Assembly: GCA_021307345.1 (NCBI GenBank)
Contig: CP089930.1
Span: 1 to 64,000, forward strand
Direction of reading: 5' to 3'
Length of the DNA stretch: 64,000 nt
Source of the DNA: Escherichia coli
GTDB taxonomy: Bacteria; Pseudomonadota; Gammaproteobacteria; Enterobacterales; Enterobacteriaceae
How positions within the stretch are numbered: the first letter of the stretch is position 1; each line of letters begins with the position of its first letter. The position numbers and the translations under genes were made by a program. The notes below the pieces were generated by a model. The model worked only from the letters and a program-made list of their open reading frames with translations. It was not told where the DNA came from and did not search any database. Of this stretch, positions 1 to 9,252 are shown piece after piece.

Positions 1-452
1 TTCTGACCGTGACGCCACCAGTCATCCTCGCGGTGAAAATCCGGCATCTCAATCCCCGCCAGATGGTAAGCGTCCCGGAACAGCGTGTAACAGTCCGTCA
101 CCCCGTGCTCAAAGCGCCGCCCGATGAGATACGGCACACAGCGGAATTTATGAATCTCCCCGCGGCAGACCAGCCACCACGGTAAATCACTCTGCACCTG
201 CAGCCGCCGGTCGGCTTCACTCAGCCAGGGCAGACCACCGGGATGGCTGTGGACCAGCGCCACAATCTCACCCTGCATCTCTGCCTGCAGCCAGTCCTCC
301 GGCGACATCCGGAAATACTCCTCCGGCTCACCGGAGATATTCACGCAGGGAAAATATCTTTCCCCCTCCGGCGTTCTCACCACGAAGCCGCACGACTCCG
401 CTGGCGCACATCGTCGGGCGTGCGCCAGAATCGCTGATTCTGTCTCTGTCAT
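1..452 (-). CDS. K: Tail assembly protein K, 3' end cut by window edge
   Basis: The ATG at 452 opens a reading frame beginning MTETESAILAHARRC, and about 150 codons are visible before the window ends. The N-terminal half shows a JAMM/MPN-type metalloprotease signature, including an ALVHSHP motif around positions 240-265. Lambda K has this domain followed by an NlpC/P60-type peptidase domain, and the start of that region, around the DCYTLF motif, is just reached. K is needed for tail-tip assembly with L, I and J. It follows L directly in the late operon. The frame is intact as far as it can be read. Confidence 0.9.
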   Translation of the reverse strand, partial: MTETESAILAHARRCAPAESCGFVVRTPEGERYFPCVNISGEPEEYFRMSPEDWLQAEMQGEIVALVHSHPGGLPWLSEADRRLQVQSDLPWWLVCRGEIHKFRCVPYLIGRRFEHGVTDCYTLFRDAYHLAGIEMPDFHREDDWWRHGQ

Positions 453-457
453 GGGAT

Positions 458-1156
458 TTACTGCGAAAGTTTGTTAATGGAAAGGAAGCCGCCAAAGTTG
501 CCGACGTTATTGCGAAACTTACAGCCACTCAGGCATTTGCTGCATTTATCCTTCGTGATATCGGACGTCGGCTGGTCATATTCATCCGCGACAGCCGGAC
601 CGTGATAACCGCACTCATCACCGCGATAGGTCCAGGTGCAGGTATTAGCCAGCATGATGCGCCCCGGAAAAACAGCACCATCCGTTTCAGTCGGCGTGGA
701 CAGTACAAAAGAGGCACTCACCGCGCTCAGTTCGCTGCACTGTTCGATGCGCCAGCGGCTGATCACCTCCTGCTCCGGATCGGCGTCGCTGTTTCCGTTA
801 ACGAAGTTCACCGCATCCAGAAAACGGGCGTAAACCTTACGCCGGACCACCGTTCCGCCGACCAGACTCTGCAGGTCTTCCGCCATACCGGTGACCATGC
901 CGTGCAGGTTAGAGACCGTCAGCGTGGGGCGCGTACTGGTGCCTTTGCCATTCAGTTCAAAACCGCTCCCCTGAATGGGATACGGCTGATACTGTCGCCC
1001 CTGCCAGGTGACCGGCTCACCTTTTTCGTTCTGCTCATTACAGAAAAAATAACGTTCTCCACCGACCTCTGTCAGATCGATTTCCCAGAGCACCACGCTG
1101 GCCGACTGCTCCGCACGGGTGCATTCATTCAGTGTTTCCTGCCGGATATCCTGCAT
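458..1156 (-). CDS. L: Minor tail protein L (tail tip, Fe-S binding)
   Basis: The protein has 232 residues, the length of lambda L. It is a tail-tip component acting between M and K in assembly. The C-terminal third carries a cysteine cluster (NTCTWTYRGDECGY, then CSKC and SGC) of the kind that binds an iron-sulfur cluster in lambda gpL. The start overlaps the last base of M (ATGA-type coupling), and K begins 5 bp downstream. No truncation or frame change is visible. Confidence 0.95.
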   Translation of the reverse strand: MQDIRQETLNECTRAEQSASVVLWEIDLTEVGGERYFFCNEQNEKGEPVTWQGRQYQPYPIQGSGFELNGKGTSTRPTLTVSNLHGMVTGMAEDLQSLVGGTVVRRKVYARFLDAVNFVNGNSDADPEQEVISRWRIEQCSELSAVSASFVLSTPTETDGAVFPGRIMLANTCTWTYRGDECGYHGPAVADEYDQPTSDITKDKCSKCLSGCKFRNNVGNFGGFLSINKLSQ

Positions 1157-1485
1157 CAGTTCACCACCTGTTCAAACTCTGCGCTGAACTCAACACGCAG
1201 CATACTGACCCGCGACGACCATTTTGCGCAGGTCACCTTTATCTGCCGCCACTCATAAGGCGGCGTCCACAGAAAGGATTTCCAGCCCCCGTGCTCAGCC
1301 AGAAACGACTCAAGCGCCGTGGCCTCCCAACGGGGAACAGAAAGCGTCACGCTGTACGTTTTCAGGTCGGCATTCAGCCCGGCAGGCGCTCGCTGAGAAT
1401 AGCCATCACCAAAGCGCACCTTTCTTACGGAAGGGGCCGAAGCCACATCCATACCGGGTTTCACTTTCCAGCGGAAGGTTTTCAT
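1156..1485 (-). CDS. M: Minor tail protein M
   Basis: A 109-residue protein of the lambda M family (phage minor tail family), with the typical start MKTFRWKVKPGMD and a VRFGDGYSQRAPAG segment. M acts at the tail tip with H, L and K. The gene overlaps the end of H by 4 bp and the start of L by 1 bp, consistent with tight translational coupling in the late operon. Confidence 0.95.
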   Translation of the reverse strand: MKTFRWKVKPGMDVASAPSVRKVRFGDGYSQRAPAGLNADLKTYSVTLSVPRWEATALESFLAEHGGWKSFLWTPPYEWRQIKVTCAKWSSRVSMLRVEFSAEFEQVVN

Positions 1486-4043
1486 CGTCCACCTCCGGAG
1501 AACAGACCACCATCGCGCATCTGCCCGGTCACAACATCCATTGCCGCCTTACGGGCTACGTCATAAACCGCCTTCAGCGCCTGTGGCCCTATCTGACCGT
1601 TCGTGCCGTCGTTGTTAATCACCACATGGTTATTCTGCTCAAACTTCCCGGACGCCTGCGAGCGGCTGTCCGCCATGCTGCCCGGTGTACCGACATAACC
1701 GCCGGTGGCATAGCCGCGCATCAGCCGGTAGAGATTCCCCACGCCAATCCGGCTGGTTGCCTCCTTAGTGAAGACAAATTCACCACGGTGAACAATCCCC
1801 GCTGGCTCATATTTGCCGCCGGTTCCCGTAAATCCTCCGGTCGCAAAATGGAATTTCGCCGCAGCTGCCTGAATGGCTGTACCGCCTGACGCTGATGCGC
1901 CGCCACCAACAGCCCCGCCAATGGCGCTGCCGATACTCCCGACAATCCCCACCATTGCCTGCTTAAGCAGAATTTCTGTCATCATGGACAGCACGGAGCG
2001 GGTGAAGCTGCGCCAGTTCTGTTCACTGCCGGTCAGCATCGCCGCCATATTCTGCGCAATACCATCAAAGGTCTGCGTGGCTGCACTTTTAACCTGCGAC
2101 ATACTGTCCGTGGCGCTCTCTTCCCACTCACTCCAGCCGGACTTGAGGCCTGCCATCCAGCTCCCGCGAAGCTGGTCTTCAGCCGCCCAGGTCTTTTTCT
2201 GCTCTGACATGACGTTATTCAGCGCCAGCGAATTATCGCCATACTGTTCCTTCAGGCGCTGTTCTGTGGCTTCCCGCGCTGCCTGCCGGTCAGTAAGCCC
2301 CCGGTTTTTCGCCTCAATGGCTGCCCGTTTTGCCCGTTGTTGCTGTGCGAACTTATCCGCCTGCTGCGCCAGCGCATTCAGGTGCTCCTGATACGTGACC
2401 TTATCGCCAAGTACAGCCAGCTGGCGTTTGTACTCCAGCGTCTCATCTTTATGCGCCAGCAGGGATTTCTCCTGTGCGGATAGCTGGCGACGTTGTGCCG
2501 CCTCCTCCAGTACCGCGAACTGATTTTCCGCCTTCCACAAATCCCGGCGCTGCTGGCTGATTTTCTCATTCGCTCCGGCATGCTTCTCCAGCGTCCGGAG
2601 TTCTGCCTGAAGCGTCAGCAGGGCAGCATGAGCACTGTCTTCCTGACGATCGCCCGCAGACACCTTCACGCCGGACTGTTTCGGCTTTTTCAGCGTCGCT
2701 TCATAATCCTTTTTCGCCGCCGCCATCAGCGTGTTGTAATCTGCCTGCAGGATTTTCCCGTCTTTCAGTGCCTTGTTCAGTTCTTCCTGACGGGCGGTAT
2801 ATTTCTCCAGCGGTGTCTGCAGCCGTTCGTAAGCCTTCTGCGCCTCTTCGGTATATTTCAGCCGTGACGCTTCGGTATCGCTCTGCTGCTGCGCATTTTT
2901 GTCCTGTTGACTCTGCTGTTCAGCCTTCTTTCGGGCGGCTTTAAGCGCAAGACGGGCCTTTTCACGGTCATCCCAGTAACGCGCCCGCGCTTCATCGTTA
3001 ACAAAATAATCATCCTTGCGCAGATTCCAGATGTCGTCCGCTTTCTTAAACGCAGCCTCTGCCTTAATCAGCATCTCCTGAGCGGTATCAGGACGACCAA
3101 TATCCAGCACCGCATCCCACATGGATTTGAATGCCCGTGCTGTCCTGTCTGCCCAGGTTTCCAGCGTGCCCATGTTCTCTTTCAGGCGTCGGGTCTGGTC
3201 ATCAAACCCTTTCGTTGCGGCCTCGTTCGCCGCCTGCAATGCCCCGGCTTCATCGCCGGAACGCTGCAACTGAGCAACATACGCAATCTGCTCCGCCGTC
3301 ACGTTATGGAACTGGCGCGCCATCGCCGTCAGCCCCGACGTCGGGTCAGTGGTCAGCTTCCCGAAGGCTTCAGCGACCTTGTCCACCTCCACGCCGGATG
3401 CAGAAGAGAAACGCGCCACACTCTGGCTGATGGACGCAATCTGAGCCTCACCGCTTACCCCCGCCTTAACCAGTGCGCTGAGTGACTCGCTGGTCTGGTT
3501 AAACGTCAGCCCTGCCGCCTGCCCGGCTCTGGACAGGACCAGTATACGATCTGCCGTCAGCCCCGACTGATTGCCGGAAAGAACCAGCGTTTTGTTGAAA
3601 TCGGACAGGGTTGAGTTGCCCTGATACCAGGCATACGCCAGCGCACCGGTCGCCACCGCCAGCGAGGTGGCCCCGACCATCGGCAGGGTGATCGCACCGG
3701 CAAGCCCCCGGAACATGGGGATCATCCCGCCGAAGGAGTCCTTCACCTGACCCCCCTGTTGCAGCAGGATCAGCCACGGACTTTGCCCGCCTGCAAGCTG
3801 CGTGGCCACGTCGGTGAACTGTGCAGGCAGCATACGCATGGCGGCTTTATACTGCCCGACGGAAATCCCCGCTTTCTGTGCAGCCAGCGCCTGCCGGTTC
3901 ATCGACTGTTCAACGACTGCCGCTGTTTTTTTCGCATCACTTTCCGTACCGGAAAAATGACGCCTGACTCTGGCCATCTGCTCGTCAAATCTGGCCGCAT
4001 CCAGACTTAAATCAACGACCAGATCGCCTACCGGTTCAGCCAT
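1482..4043 (-). CDS. H: Tape measure protein H
   Basis: An 853-residue tape measure protein, the same length as lambda H. It sets tail length and is threaded into the host envelope during DNA injection. Long Lys/Glu/Gln-rich helical stretches (about residues 320-640) fit a coiled-coil ruler. Hydrophobic glycine-rich segments occur near residues 110-140 and again near 690-715. The start lies 8 bp inside the T reading frame. Because length sets tail length, the matching length predicts a lambda-sized tail. Confidence 0.95.
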   Translation of the reverse strand: MAEPVGDLVVDLSLDAARFDEQMARVRRHFSGTESDAKKTAAVVEQSMNRQALAAQKAGISVGQYKAAMRMLPAQFTDVATQLAGGQSPWLILLQQGGQVKDSFGGMIPMFRGLAGAITLPMVGATSLAVATGALAYAWYQGNSTLSDFNKTLVLSGNQSGLTADRILVLSRAGQAAGLTFNQTSESLSALVKAGVSGEAQIASISQSVARFSSASGVEVDKVAEAFGKLTTDPTSGLTAMARQFHNVTAEQIAYVAQLQRSGDEAGALQAANEAATKGFDDQTRRLKENMGTLETWADRTARAFKSMWDAVLDIGRPDTAQEMLIKAEAAFKKADDIWNLRKDDYFVNDEARARYWDDREKARLALKAARKKAEQQSQQDKNAQQQSDTEASRLKYTEEAQKAYERLQTPLEKYTARQEELNKALKDGKILQADYNTLMAAAKKDYEATLKKPKQSGVKVSAGDRQEDSAHAALLTLQAELRTLEKHAGANEKISQQRRDLWKAENQFAVLEEAAQRRQLSAQEKSLLAHKDETLEYKRQLAVLGDKVTYQEHLNALAQQADKFAQQQRAKRAAIEAKNRGLTDRQAAREATEQRLKEQYGDNSLALNNVMSEQKKTWAAEDQLRGSWMAGLKSGWSEWEESATDSMSQVKSAATQTFDGIAQNMAAMLTGSEQNWRSFTRSVLSMMTEILLKQAMVGIVGSIGSAIGGAVGGGASASGGTAIQAAAAKFHFATGGFTGTGGKYEPAGIVHRGEFVFTKEATSRIGVGNLYRLMRGYATGGYVGTPGSMADSRSQASGKFEQNNHVVINNDGTNGQIGPQALKAVYDVARKAAMDVVTGQMRDGGLFSGGGR

Positions 4044-4470
4044 ACCGGACTCCTCCTGCGATCCCTTCTGATACTGTCATCAGCATTACGTCATCCTCCG
4101 TCATGTCCGCTACATCCGGGGAAGCGGGGATAACTTCTTTCCCGTCCGGGCCAAAACGAACGCCTCCGGCAAGCCCTACCGCTTTCTGCATCAGCACATC
4201 ATCTTCAGGCTCTTCGTCAGCCTCACGCCGGTTAAGCAGACTGAAATCCAGCGGATGCATATCCGGATCGCTGAAAAACAGGCTGAGCACGGTATATGTC
4301 AGCCCGGAAAAGTGCATATCCAGCAGAACATCATGAAAATAATGGGTACTGTAAAAGCGGTGCCAGTCGGCATACTCCGTGGATGACATCCCGGCAAGCA
4401 TGGCACGCCAGTCGGGTCGCCCCATCTCACGCGCCAGTTTCAGGGCAAAACTCAGCTCACCGTCGAACAC
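4036..4470 (-). CDS. T: T domain of tail assembly chaperone GT (frameshift product)
   Basis: This open frame (144 codons, reading MFDGELSFALK at its upstream end) has no ribosome-binding site of its own. In lambda it is made only as the C-terminal part of GT through a -1 frameshift at the end of G. The slippery heptamer is present at 4470-4476. GT recruits the tube protein V to the H-containing assembly intermediate and is absent from the virion. The frame ends just inside H. Confidence 0.9.
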   Translation of the reverse strand: MFDGELSFALKLAREMGRPDWRAMLAGMSSTEYADWHRFYSTHYFHDVLLDMHFSGLTYTVLSLFFSDPDMHPLDFSLLNRREADEEPEDDVLMQKAVGLAGGVRFGPDGKEVIPASPDVADMTEDDVMLMTVSEGIAGGVRYG

Positions 4471-4874
4471 TTTCCCGCAGAAACAGGCTCTGCAGGCCCG
4501 GCGTCATCTGCCTGTTCAGGAGCATCATTCACCACAAACTCATACATACCGGACAGCCGGTACACCACGTTTTCAGCATGAGAAATTGCCTCCGTGGGCC
4601 AGGTGGTAAGCACTTCCTGCTCAATCTGTTTAACGGCTTCATTCATGGAAGGCAGCTTTGTCTTCTGCGGATGGTTATGCCACAGGGACATCGCCACCAC
4701 AAAAGCGCCGGTTCTGATGGCGTCTTCCACAGTAAACTTCCGGTTGCTGTCTGACTCCGCCTGTTCTGCCTGTCGTTTCATCAGGGCGAGATGCTCAATA
4801 CGCTGCAGGGCTGACAGTTCAGAAAGCGTGACGGTCACACCGTTATGTTCAAATGATTCGGTTTTCAGGAACAT
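4452..4874 (-). CDS. G: Tail assembly chaperone G
   Basis: A 140-residue protein of the lambda G family and length. It coats the tape measure protein during tail assembly, with the G:GT ratio set by programmed frameshifting. The last codons contain the slip site GGGAAAG, after which the zero frame ends at TVS-stop and the -1 frame continues into T. It lies directly downstream of V. Confidence 0.95.
   Translation of the reverse strand: MFLKTESFEHNGVTVTLSELSALQRIEHLALMKRQAEQAESDSNRKFTVEDAIRTGAFVVAMSLWHNHPQKTKLPSMNEAVKQIEQEVLTTWPTEAISHAENVVYRLSGMYEFVVNDAPEQADDAGPAEPVSAGKCSTVS
4470..4476 (-). other. Programmed -1 frameshift site GGGAAAG
   Basis: On the minus strand the heptamer GGGAAAG sits 18 nt before the G stop codon and at the upstream edge of the T frame. 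The same heptamer drives the G to GT frameshift in lambda, where a few percent of ribosomes slip. Its position and frame relationship are exactly as required for a 279-residue GT fusion here. Confidence 0.9.
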
Positions 4875-4889
4875 CGCTGACTCTCCGGA

Positions 4890-5630
4890 TTAACTGGCGG
4901 TGACGTTGATTTCTGCAACCGCAGCAAGTTCACCATTACCGGATACGACCAGAATGTTGACCTTGCCTGCAGCAACACCTTTCACGGTGATGGTCATACC
5001 ACTGACCGACACGGTGGCTTTTGTTTTATCCGCAGACACCGCACGGAAGCTCTTGTCGGTTGCGCCTTCCGGCTGGAATGCCACGGTCAGCGTGGTGCTC
5101 TGCCCTTTCACCACCGAGGTGCTGGCAGGCGTCACGGTCATGCCGGTTGCCGCTGTTACCGTGCTGCGATCTTCTGCCATCGACGGACGTCCCACATTGG
5201 TGACTTTCACCGTGCGGGTGATCACTTCCTTCGCCGTCACCGCCTTACCGATACTGCTGACCCAGCCACGGAACACATCGACCGTGCCGTTCGGGAAGCG
5301 GATTTTATAGGCACGGGTATCGCCTTCATTAAACCACGCCAGCAGCGCCTGCTGCCCCTGCTCTCCGGGCATCCACGCCAGCGTGAAGCTGGTATCTCCG
5401 GCAGATTTCTGCCCCTGTCCGGTCGCAGTCCAGTCTGCATCTTCATCATCGAGATAGCTGTCGTCATAGGACTCAGCGGTCAGTTCGCCGGGCGTCAGGT
5501 CTTTAACTTTAGCCAGACGCGACCAGTCAACGTCTGAAAGCGGGTTTGCATAAGGGTCGCCGCTCCCGTTATAAACCCACAGGGTGGTTCCGGCACCTTT
5601 CACCGGTATTGCTGGATTTGGTACAGGCAT
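4890..5630 (-). CDS. V: Major tail tube protein V
   Basis: A 246-residue protein starting [14 protein letters not shown], the length of lambda V. The start at 5630 is preferred over upstream in-frame codons because it follows an AGGA ribosome-binding site and matches the family start. The N-terminal two thirds form the tube fold. The C-terminal ~85 residues (from about [14 protein letters not shown]) form a bacterial Ig-like (BIG2-type) domain that decorates the tube surface. Confidence 0.95.
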   Translation of the reverse strand: MPVPNPAIPVKGAGTTLWVYNGSGDPYANPLSDVDWSRLAKVKDLTPGELTAESYDDSYLDDEDADWTATGQGQKSAGDTSFTLAWMPGEQGQQALLAWFNEGDTRAYKIRFPNGTVDVFRGWVSSIGKAVTAKEVITRTVKVTNVGRPSMAEDRSTVTAATGMTVTPASTSVVKGQSTTLTVAFQPEGATDKSFRAVSADKTKATVSVSGMTITVKGVAAGKVNILVVSGNGELAAVAEINVTAS

Positions 5631-5637
5631 ATCGTCC

Positions 5638-6033
5638 TCACATTTCATAGGTAATGACATAAGTCAGATCGGCTGAACTCCACAGGCCCGCATCATCGTC
5701 GCGCCGGTAGTCATAGCCACTGGCCACCATACTGGTGATCAAATCTGACAGTGCCGGGATATCGCTCATCACCGGATAAATCCGGGACTCCATCCACGAA
5801 TCCAGCTCTGAATCCGGCACCTGAGCAGGCAGGAAAACTTCAATATGCAGCTCCGCCTGCCAGGTATCGCTGTCCAGCTCTTCGCCCGTGTATTCAGCGC
5901 CGGTGAGATAAACGGCAATTGCCGGAAAATCTTCCTCATCAAAAACAGCGGGGCGACCATCAAAAAGCGTCGCCCCGGTGTCATGCTTCTCCAGTGCATC
6001 CAGTACGGCTGCACGGAGTTCAGTATGTTTCAT
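5638..6033 (-). CDS. U: Tail terminator protein U
   Basis: A 131-residue protein, the lambda U family length. U forms a hexameric ring that stops tube polymerisation and makes the head-joining face of the tail. It begins [17 protein letters not shown], overlaps the end of Z by 4 bp and ends 8 bp before V. Confidence 0.95.
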   Translation of the reverse strand: MKHTELRAAVLDALEKHDTGATLFDGRPAVFDEEDFPAIAVYLTGAEYTGEELDSDTWQAELHIEVFLPAQVPDSELDSWMESRIYPVMSDIPALSDLITSMVASGYDYRRDDDAGLWSSADLTYVITYEM

Positions 6034-6608
6034 CGCTTTATTACCATTCTCAGTTGATGCTGCAGCGCATAGCCCAGCTCTTTCGGAAGACGTTCACGCC
6101 GTATCCGTTCAATATTCTGTTTAAACGCCGTGGTCAGCGGCACCGCCATCGGGATTTTCACCACATCAATGGGGTAACGGTTTTTCCCGGCCACACGCTG
6201 CATAACATGCCACCGGCCATTTTTCAGTTGCTGAATAAACGCGCCGGGAATACGACGGTTACCCACCACAAGCACGCTGCCGCCACCTTTCAGGGATGAA
6301 CGCTGCCCCTTTTTACGACGCCTGCGGCGGGACAGGACAACCCGCGCATTACCCAGCCTGATTACGGGCAAATCCCCCCGGTTAACTTTGATTCTGGCCT
6401 GCGGATTTTTGACCGTGGCCCTTTTCAGCCTGGCCCTTTCCTTTACCAGTTTCCGGCGTACCTTTGTCTCACGGGCAACCTGTGACGCAGACTGCGATAT
6501 CGCGGATGAAGCAACGCGGTTAATGGCCATTGCGGCGGCACCAGGCACCGCCGTTTTGCTGATACGGCTGAGGTTTTCAACGGCCTGCTCAAGACCTTTT
6601 ATGGCCAT
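6030..6608 (-). CDS. Z: Tail completion protein Z
   Basis: A 192-residue basic protein (runs such as LSRRRRRKKGQR) of the lambda Z family. Z is needed for correct positioning of the DNA end in the tail and for infectivity of finished particles. It lies between FII and U as in lambda, with a 4-bp overlap to U. Confidence 0.94.
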   Translation of the reverse strand: MAIKGLEQAVENLSRISKTAVPGAAAMAINRVASSAISQSASQVARETKVRRKLVKERARLKRATVKNPQARIKVNRGDLPVIRLGNARVVLSRRRRRKKGQRSSLKGGGSVLVVGNRRIPGAFIQQLKNGRWHVMQRVAGKNRYPIDVVKIPMAVPLTTAFKQNIERIRRERLPKELGYALQHQLRMVIKR

Positions 6609-6619
6609 ACATCCCCCTT

Positions 6620-6973
6620 TCAGCGGCGACGGTTAACGGCAGGCGGTACGCCCCGTCCAAGCCAGAGATGACAACTTCCGCCATCATCCGGCGAAACCCG
6701 ATCTACCCAGAAATTTTCCTCACCGATGGTCAGCGTGTCTCCACGCCGCAGCTGCCGCACCTCATCAGTCCGGACAAACAGGGACGGGCTGGAGCCTTCA
6801 ACGCGCACGCCCTGTCCGGCATAGCTGATATTTTCAGGGTCATCAAAAACACCACGTATTACTGCGCCGGACTGCTCACCGGATGTCATGGTGGCTGACG
6901 TTCCCATGTACCCGCGTATCGTTTCATCGGCGCGGGCAATGGCAGCATCGAACAGGTTATCGAAATCAGCCAC
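6620..6973 (-). CDS. FII: Head-tail joining protein FII
   Basis: A 117-residue protein identical in length to lambda FII, which binds the filled head (on W) and provides the tail attachment surface. It starts MADFDNLFDAAIARADETIRGYM. The gene is 11 bp from both FI upstream and Z downstream. Confidence 0.95.
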   Translation of the reverse strand: MADFDNLFDAAIARADETIRGYMGTSATMTSGEQSGAVIRGVFDDPENISYAGQGVRVEGSSPSLFVRTDEVRQLRRGDTLTIGEENFWVDRVSPDDGGSCHLWLGRGVPPAVNRRR

Positions 6974-6984
6974 AGCGCCTCCCG

Positions 6985-7380
6985 TTATTGCATTCTGGCC
7001 AGGCCGCGCTCTGTCATTTCGGCTGCCACACCGGCAGAGACACGAAACGCCGTTCCCGGCAGCACAAATGCCACAGCCTCATCCCGCGTGGCGTGAAGTG
7101 CATCAGTATGCAGCGTCACCAGTGCCACAACCGTGACCAGATCAGCCGTATCAGTCACGGTATCCGGCTGCGCTGATACAACCTCATTTTCATGTCCGGT
7201 CAGCACATTTTCCGGGCTGAGAGGGGTATCCTGACCGGCAGTGTCGCCCGTGTCATCAAGCTCTTCTTCCAGCTCTGCCACACGGAGCGCCAGTTCTTCT
7301 TTCGTCCCCGTCAGGCTGATATCACGGTTCAGTTGTTCACCCAGCGAGCGGAGACGGGCAATCAGTTCATCTTTCGTCAT
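6985..7380 (-). CDS. FI: DNA packaging protein FI
   Basis: A 131-residue protein starting MTKDELIARLRSLGEQL. The start at 7380 is chosen over an upstream in-frame codon because it follows a GGAGGAGTCC ribosome-binding region and matches lambda FI. FI stimulates prohead-terminase assembly during packaging. The N-terminal helix and acidic middle (ELEEELDDTGDTAGQ) are typical. Confidence 0.93.
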   Translation of the reverse strand: MTKDELIARLRSLGEQLNRDISLTGTKEELALRVAELEEELDDTGDTAGQDTPLSPENVLTGHENEVVSAQPDTVTDTADLVTVVALVTLHTDALHATRDEAVAFVLPGTAFRVSAGVAAEMTERGLARMQ

Positions 7381-7421
7381 GGACTCCTCCACAGAGAGAA
7401 AATGGCCCCGAAGGGCCATGA

Positions 7422-8447
7422 TTACGCCAGTTGTACGGACACGAACTCATCAGGGTCAGCCAGCAGCATCAGCGGTGCTGACTGAATCATGGTGAACTCA
7501 CGCGCCGGGTCGCCGGTGGTCACCCAGTTTTTCGGGTAACGGGCAGAGGCGTTAATGCCTTCGCGCTGTGCGTCCGCATCCTGAATGCAACCATAGGTGC
7601 GCAGACCGCGTGCCTGAGTGTTCCCCAGCACCATCGTGTTGTCCGGCAGGAAGTTCTTTTTGACGCCGTTTTCCACGTACTGTCCGGAATACACGACGAT
7701 GGCCACATCGCCATACATTCCCTTATAAGACACCGCTTTGCCCAGGTCTTTTACCGCTGTCTCCAGCTCGGAATGAGAGCCGCGACGGGTATCCAGCTTC
7801 TCCTTGACGGCCTTGAAGGAACGGAACAGCGCCCAGCCTTTCGGATCAAACACGATGATATTCACCACACCGCTGGCGTTCAGCGCGTAGGCTTCGATAT
7901 CGTCGGTCGGGTCATACGTGGACTTGTCACGCTTGCTCCACTCCGTGCCGCCGGACTGCGTGATGTTATTCGCCGCACTGCGGCCCATATCCACCTCAAC
8001 CGGATCGAAGGCTTCACCGGTCATGGTGTATTTGCCCTTAAGCACGGCAGAAACTGCCTGCATCTCTTCGACCTGGGCAATCGCCAGATTTTCATCCAGC
8101 ATATTCTGCCGAATAATACGGCGACGACGGTAAGCCGGGTCAGCCAGGTTCTGCGGATCTTCATCCGGCAGGCGACGCAGGGTCATCTGCGGATTCACCT
8201 CATGCTTCGGCTTGACATAACCCGGCGTAAATTCAGAGGTGGAGCCGCCACGGGATCGGATAACCTCACCGGAAACAATCGGCGAAACGTACAGCGCCAT
8301 GTTTACCAGTCCCGGAATTTGTGAGAGATAGACTTTTTCCGTGGTGAAAGGATAGGTTTCACGGAAAAAGAGACGCAGAAACAGCGGATCGAACTTAAAG
8401 TGATGCTGGGTCGATGCCAGTAATTCTGCAGTTGTATATACAGACAT
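7422..8447 (-). CDS. E: Major capsid protein E
   Basis: A 341-residue protein of the lambda E (HK97-fold) capsid family and length. It forms the T=7 shell and is decorated after expansion by D. The N terminus begins MSVYTTAELLASTQHHFKFD. It lies between D and FI. A terminator-like hairpin occupies the D-E gap (8461-8481). Confidence 0.96.
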   Translation of the reverse strand: MSVYTTAELLASTQHHFKFDPLFLRLFFRETYPFTTEKVYLSQIPGLVNMALYVSPIVSGEVIRSRGGSTSEFTPGYVKPKHEVNPQMTLRRLPDEDPQNLADPAYRRRRIIRQNMLDENLAIAQVEEMQAVSAVLKGKYTMTGEAFDPVEVDMGRSAANNITQSGGTEWSKRDKSTYDPTDDIEAYALNASGVVNIIVFDPKGWALFRSFKAVKEKLDTRRGSHSELETAVKDLGKAVSYKGMYGDVAIVVYSGQYVENGVKKNFLPDNTMVLGNTQARGLRTYGCIQDADAQREGINASARYPKNWVTTGDPAREFTMIQSAPLMLLADPDEFVSVQLA

Positions 8448-8460
8448 AAATTATTTCCAT

Positions 8461-8481
8461 AAAAAAAGCCGCACAGGCGGC
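8461..8481 (-). terminator. Hairpin plus U-run between D and E
   Basis: On the minus strand, GCCGC-CTGT-GCGGC is followed by seven T residues, a canonical intrinsic terminator inside the late operon and just before the most highly expressed gene. Late transcripts must read through it. This is expected only for Q-modified polymerase, so it should silence stray transcription and adjust D/E output. Confidence 0.75.
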
Positions 8482-8502
8482 CTTTGTTGATGAAGGGGAA
8501 GA

Positions 8503-8835
8503 TTAAACGATGCTGATTGCCGTTCCGGCAAACGCGGTCCGTTTTTTAGTCTCGTCGCTGGCAGCCTCCGGCCAGAGCACATCCTCATAACGGAACGAGC
8601 CGGACTTGTAGAACGTCAGTGTGGTGCTGGTCTGGTCAGCAGCAACCGCCAGAATGCCAACGGCTGCACCGTCGGTGGTGCCATCCCACACAACCAGCTT
8701 ACGGGTAGTGCCATCCAGCATCAGCGGGGTCATTGCAGGCGTTTTCGCACTCAATCCGCCAGGCGCAATTGCTGTATGAGCCGGATCACTGTTACCCAGC
8801 GGCTGGTAATGGTTAAACTCTTCTTTTGACGCCAT
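8503..8835 (-). CDS. D: Capsid decoration protein D
   Basis: A 110-residue protein matching lambda D in length and start ([18 protein letters not shown]). D trimers bind the three-fold axes of the expanded shell and stabilise it against packaging pressure. It lies between C and E as in lambda. Confidence 0.96.
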   Translation of the reverse strand: MASKEEFNHYQPLGNSDPAHTAIAPGGLSAKTPAMTPLMLDGTTRKLVVWDGTTDGAAVGILAVAADQTSTTLTFYKSGSFRYEDVLWPEAASDETKKRTAFAGTAISIV

Positions 8836-8844
8836 AACTGCCTC

Positions 8845-9252
8845 TTATACCGGTAAAGCTTCAGGTGTATTAAGTAATTCTTTATTGGTATCAGATGCCA
8901 GGTTACCTGCAGCCAGCGGTGCCGGTGCACCCTGCATCAGACGATCCAGCGCAGTGTCACTGCGCGCCTGTGCACTCTGTGGTGCTGCGGCCAGAATGCG
9001 GCGGGCCGTTTCCACGGTCATTCCGGGGGTTTCTGCCAGAACGCGCGCCTGTTCTTCGCGTCCGTGAGCCTCCTCACAGTTGAGGATCCCCATAATGCGG
9101 CTGTTTTCTGCCGCAACCGCTGCGGTGATCTGCGCGTTCACGTCCGGCTGCGCCGCGCTGGCGTTTTCGCCCTCCGTAGCTGGCACCACGTCAGTAACGT
9201 CAGCCTGCGAAGCGGTGGCTGAAACAGTTGTTGATTGAGTCTCTTTGGTCAT
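8845..9252 (-). CDS. Nu3: Scaffold protein Nu3 (internal start within C)
   Basis: An in-frame ATG at 9252 inside C is preceded by a strong AGGAGGGCGA ribosome-binding site and begins MTKETQSTTVSATASQ. This matches the lambda arrangement in which the scaffold is the separately initiated C-terminal third of the protease C. The 135-residue product is helical and acidic, guides prohead assembly and is then degraded by C. Confidence 0.85.
   Translation of the reverse strand: MTKETQSTTVSATASQADVTDVVPATEGENASAAQPDVNAQITAAVAAENSRIMGILNCEEAHGREEQARVLAETPGMTVETARRILAAAPQSAQARSDTALDRLMQGAPAPLAAGNLASDTNKELLNTPEALPV

Noticed and set aside
602-1258. 218-codon plus-strand frame over the tail genes
   Set aside because: Overlaps intact L and M on the other strand; no start signal and no recognisable domain.
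4036-4470. T as an independently translated gene
   Set aside because: There is no ribosome-binding site, and the slippery GGGAAAG lies at its upstream end, so it is expected only as part of GT.
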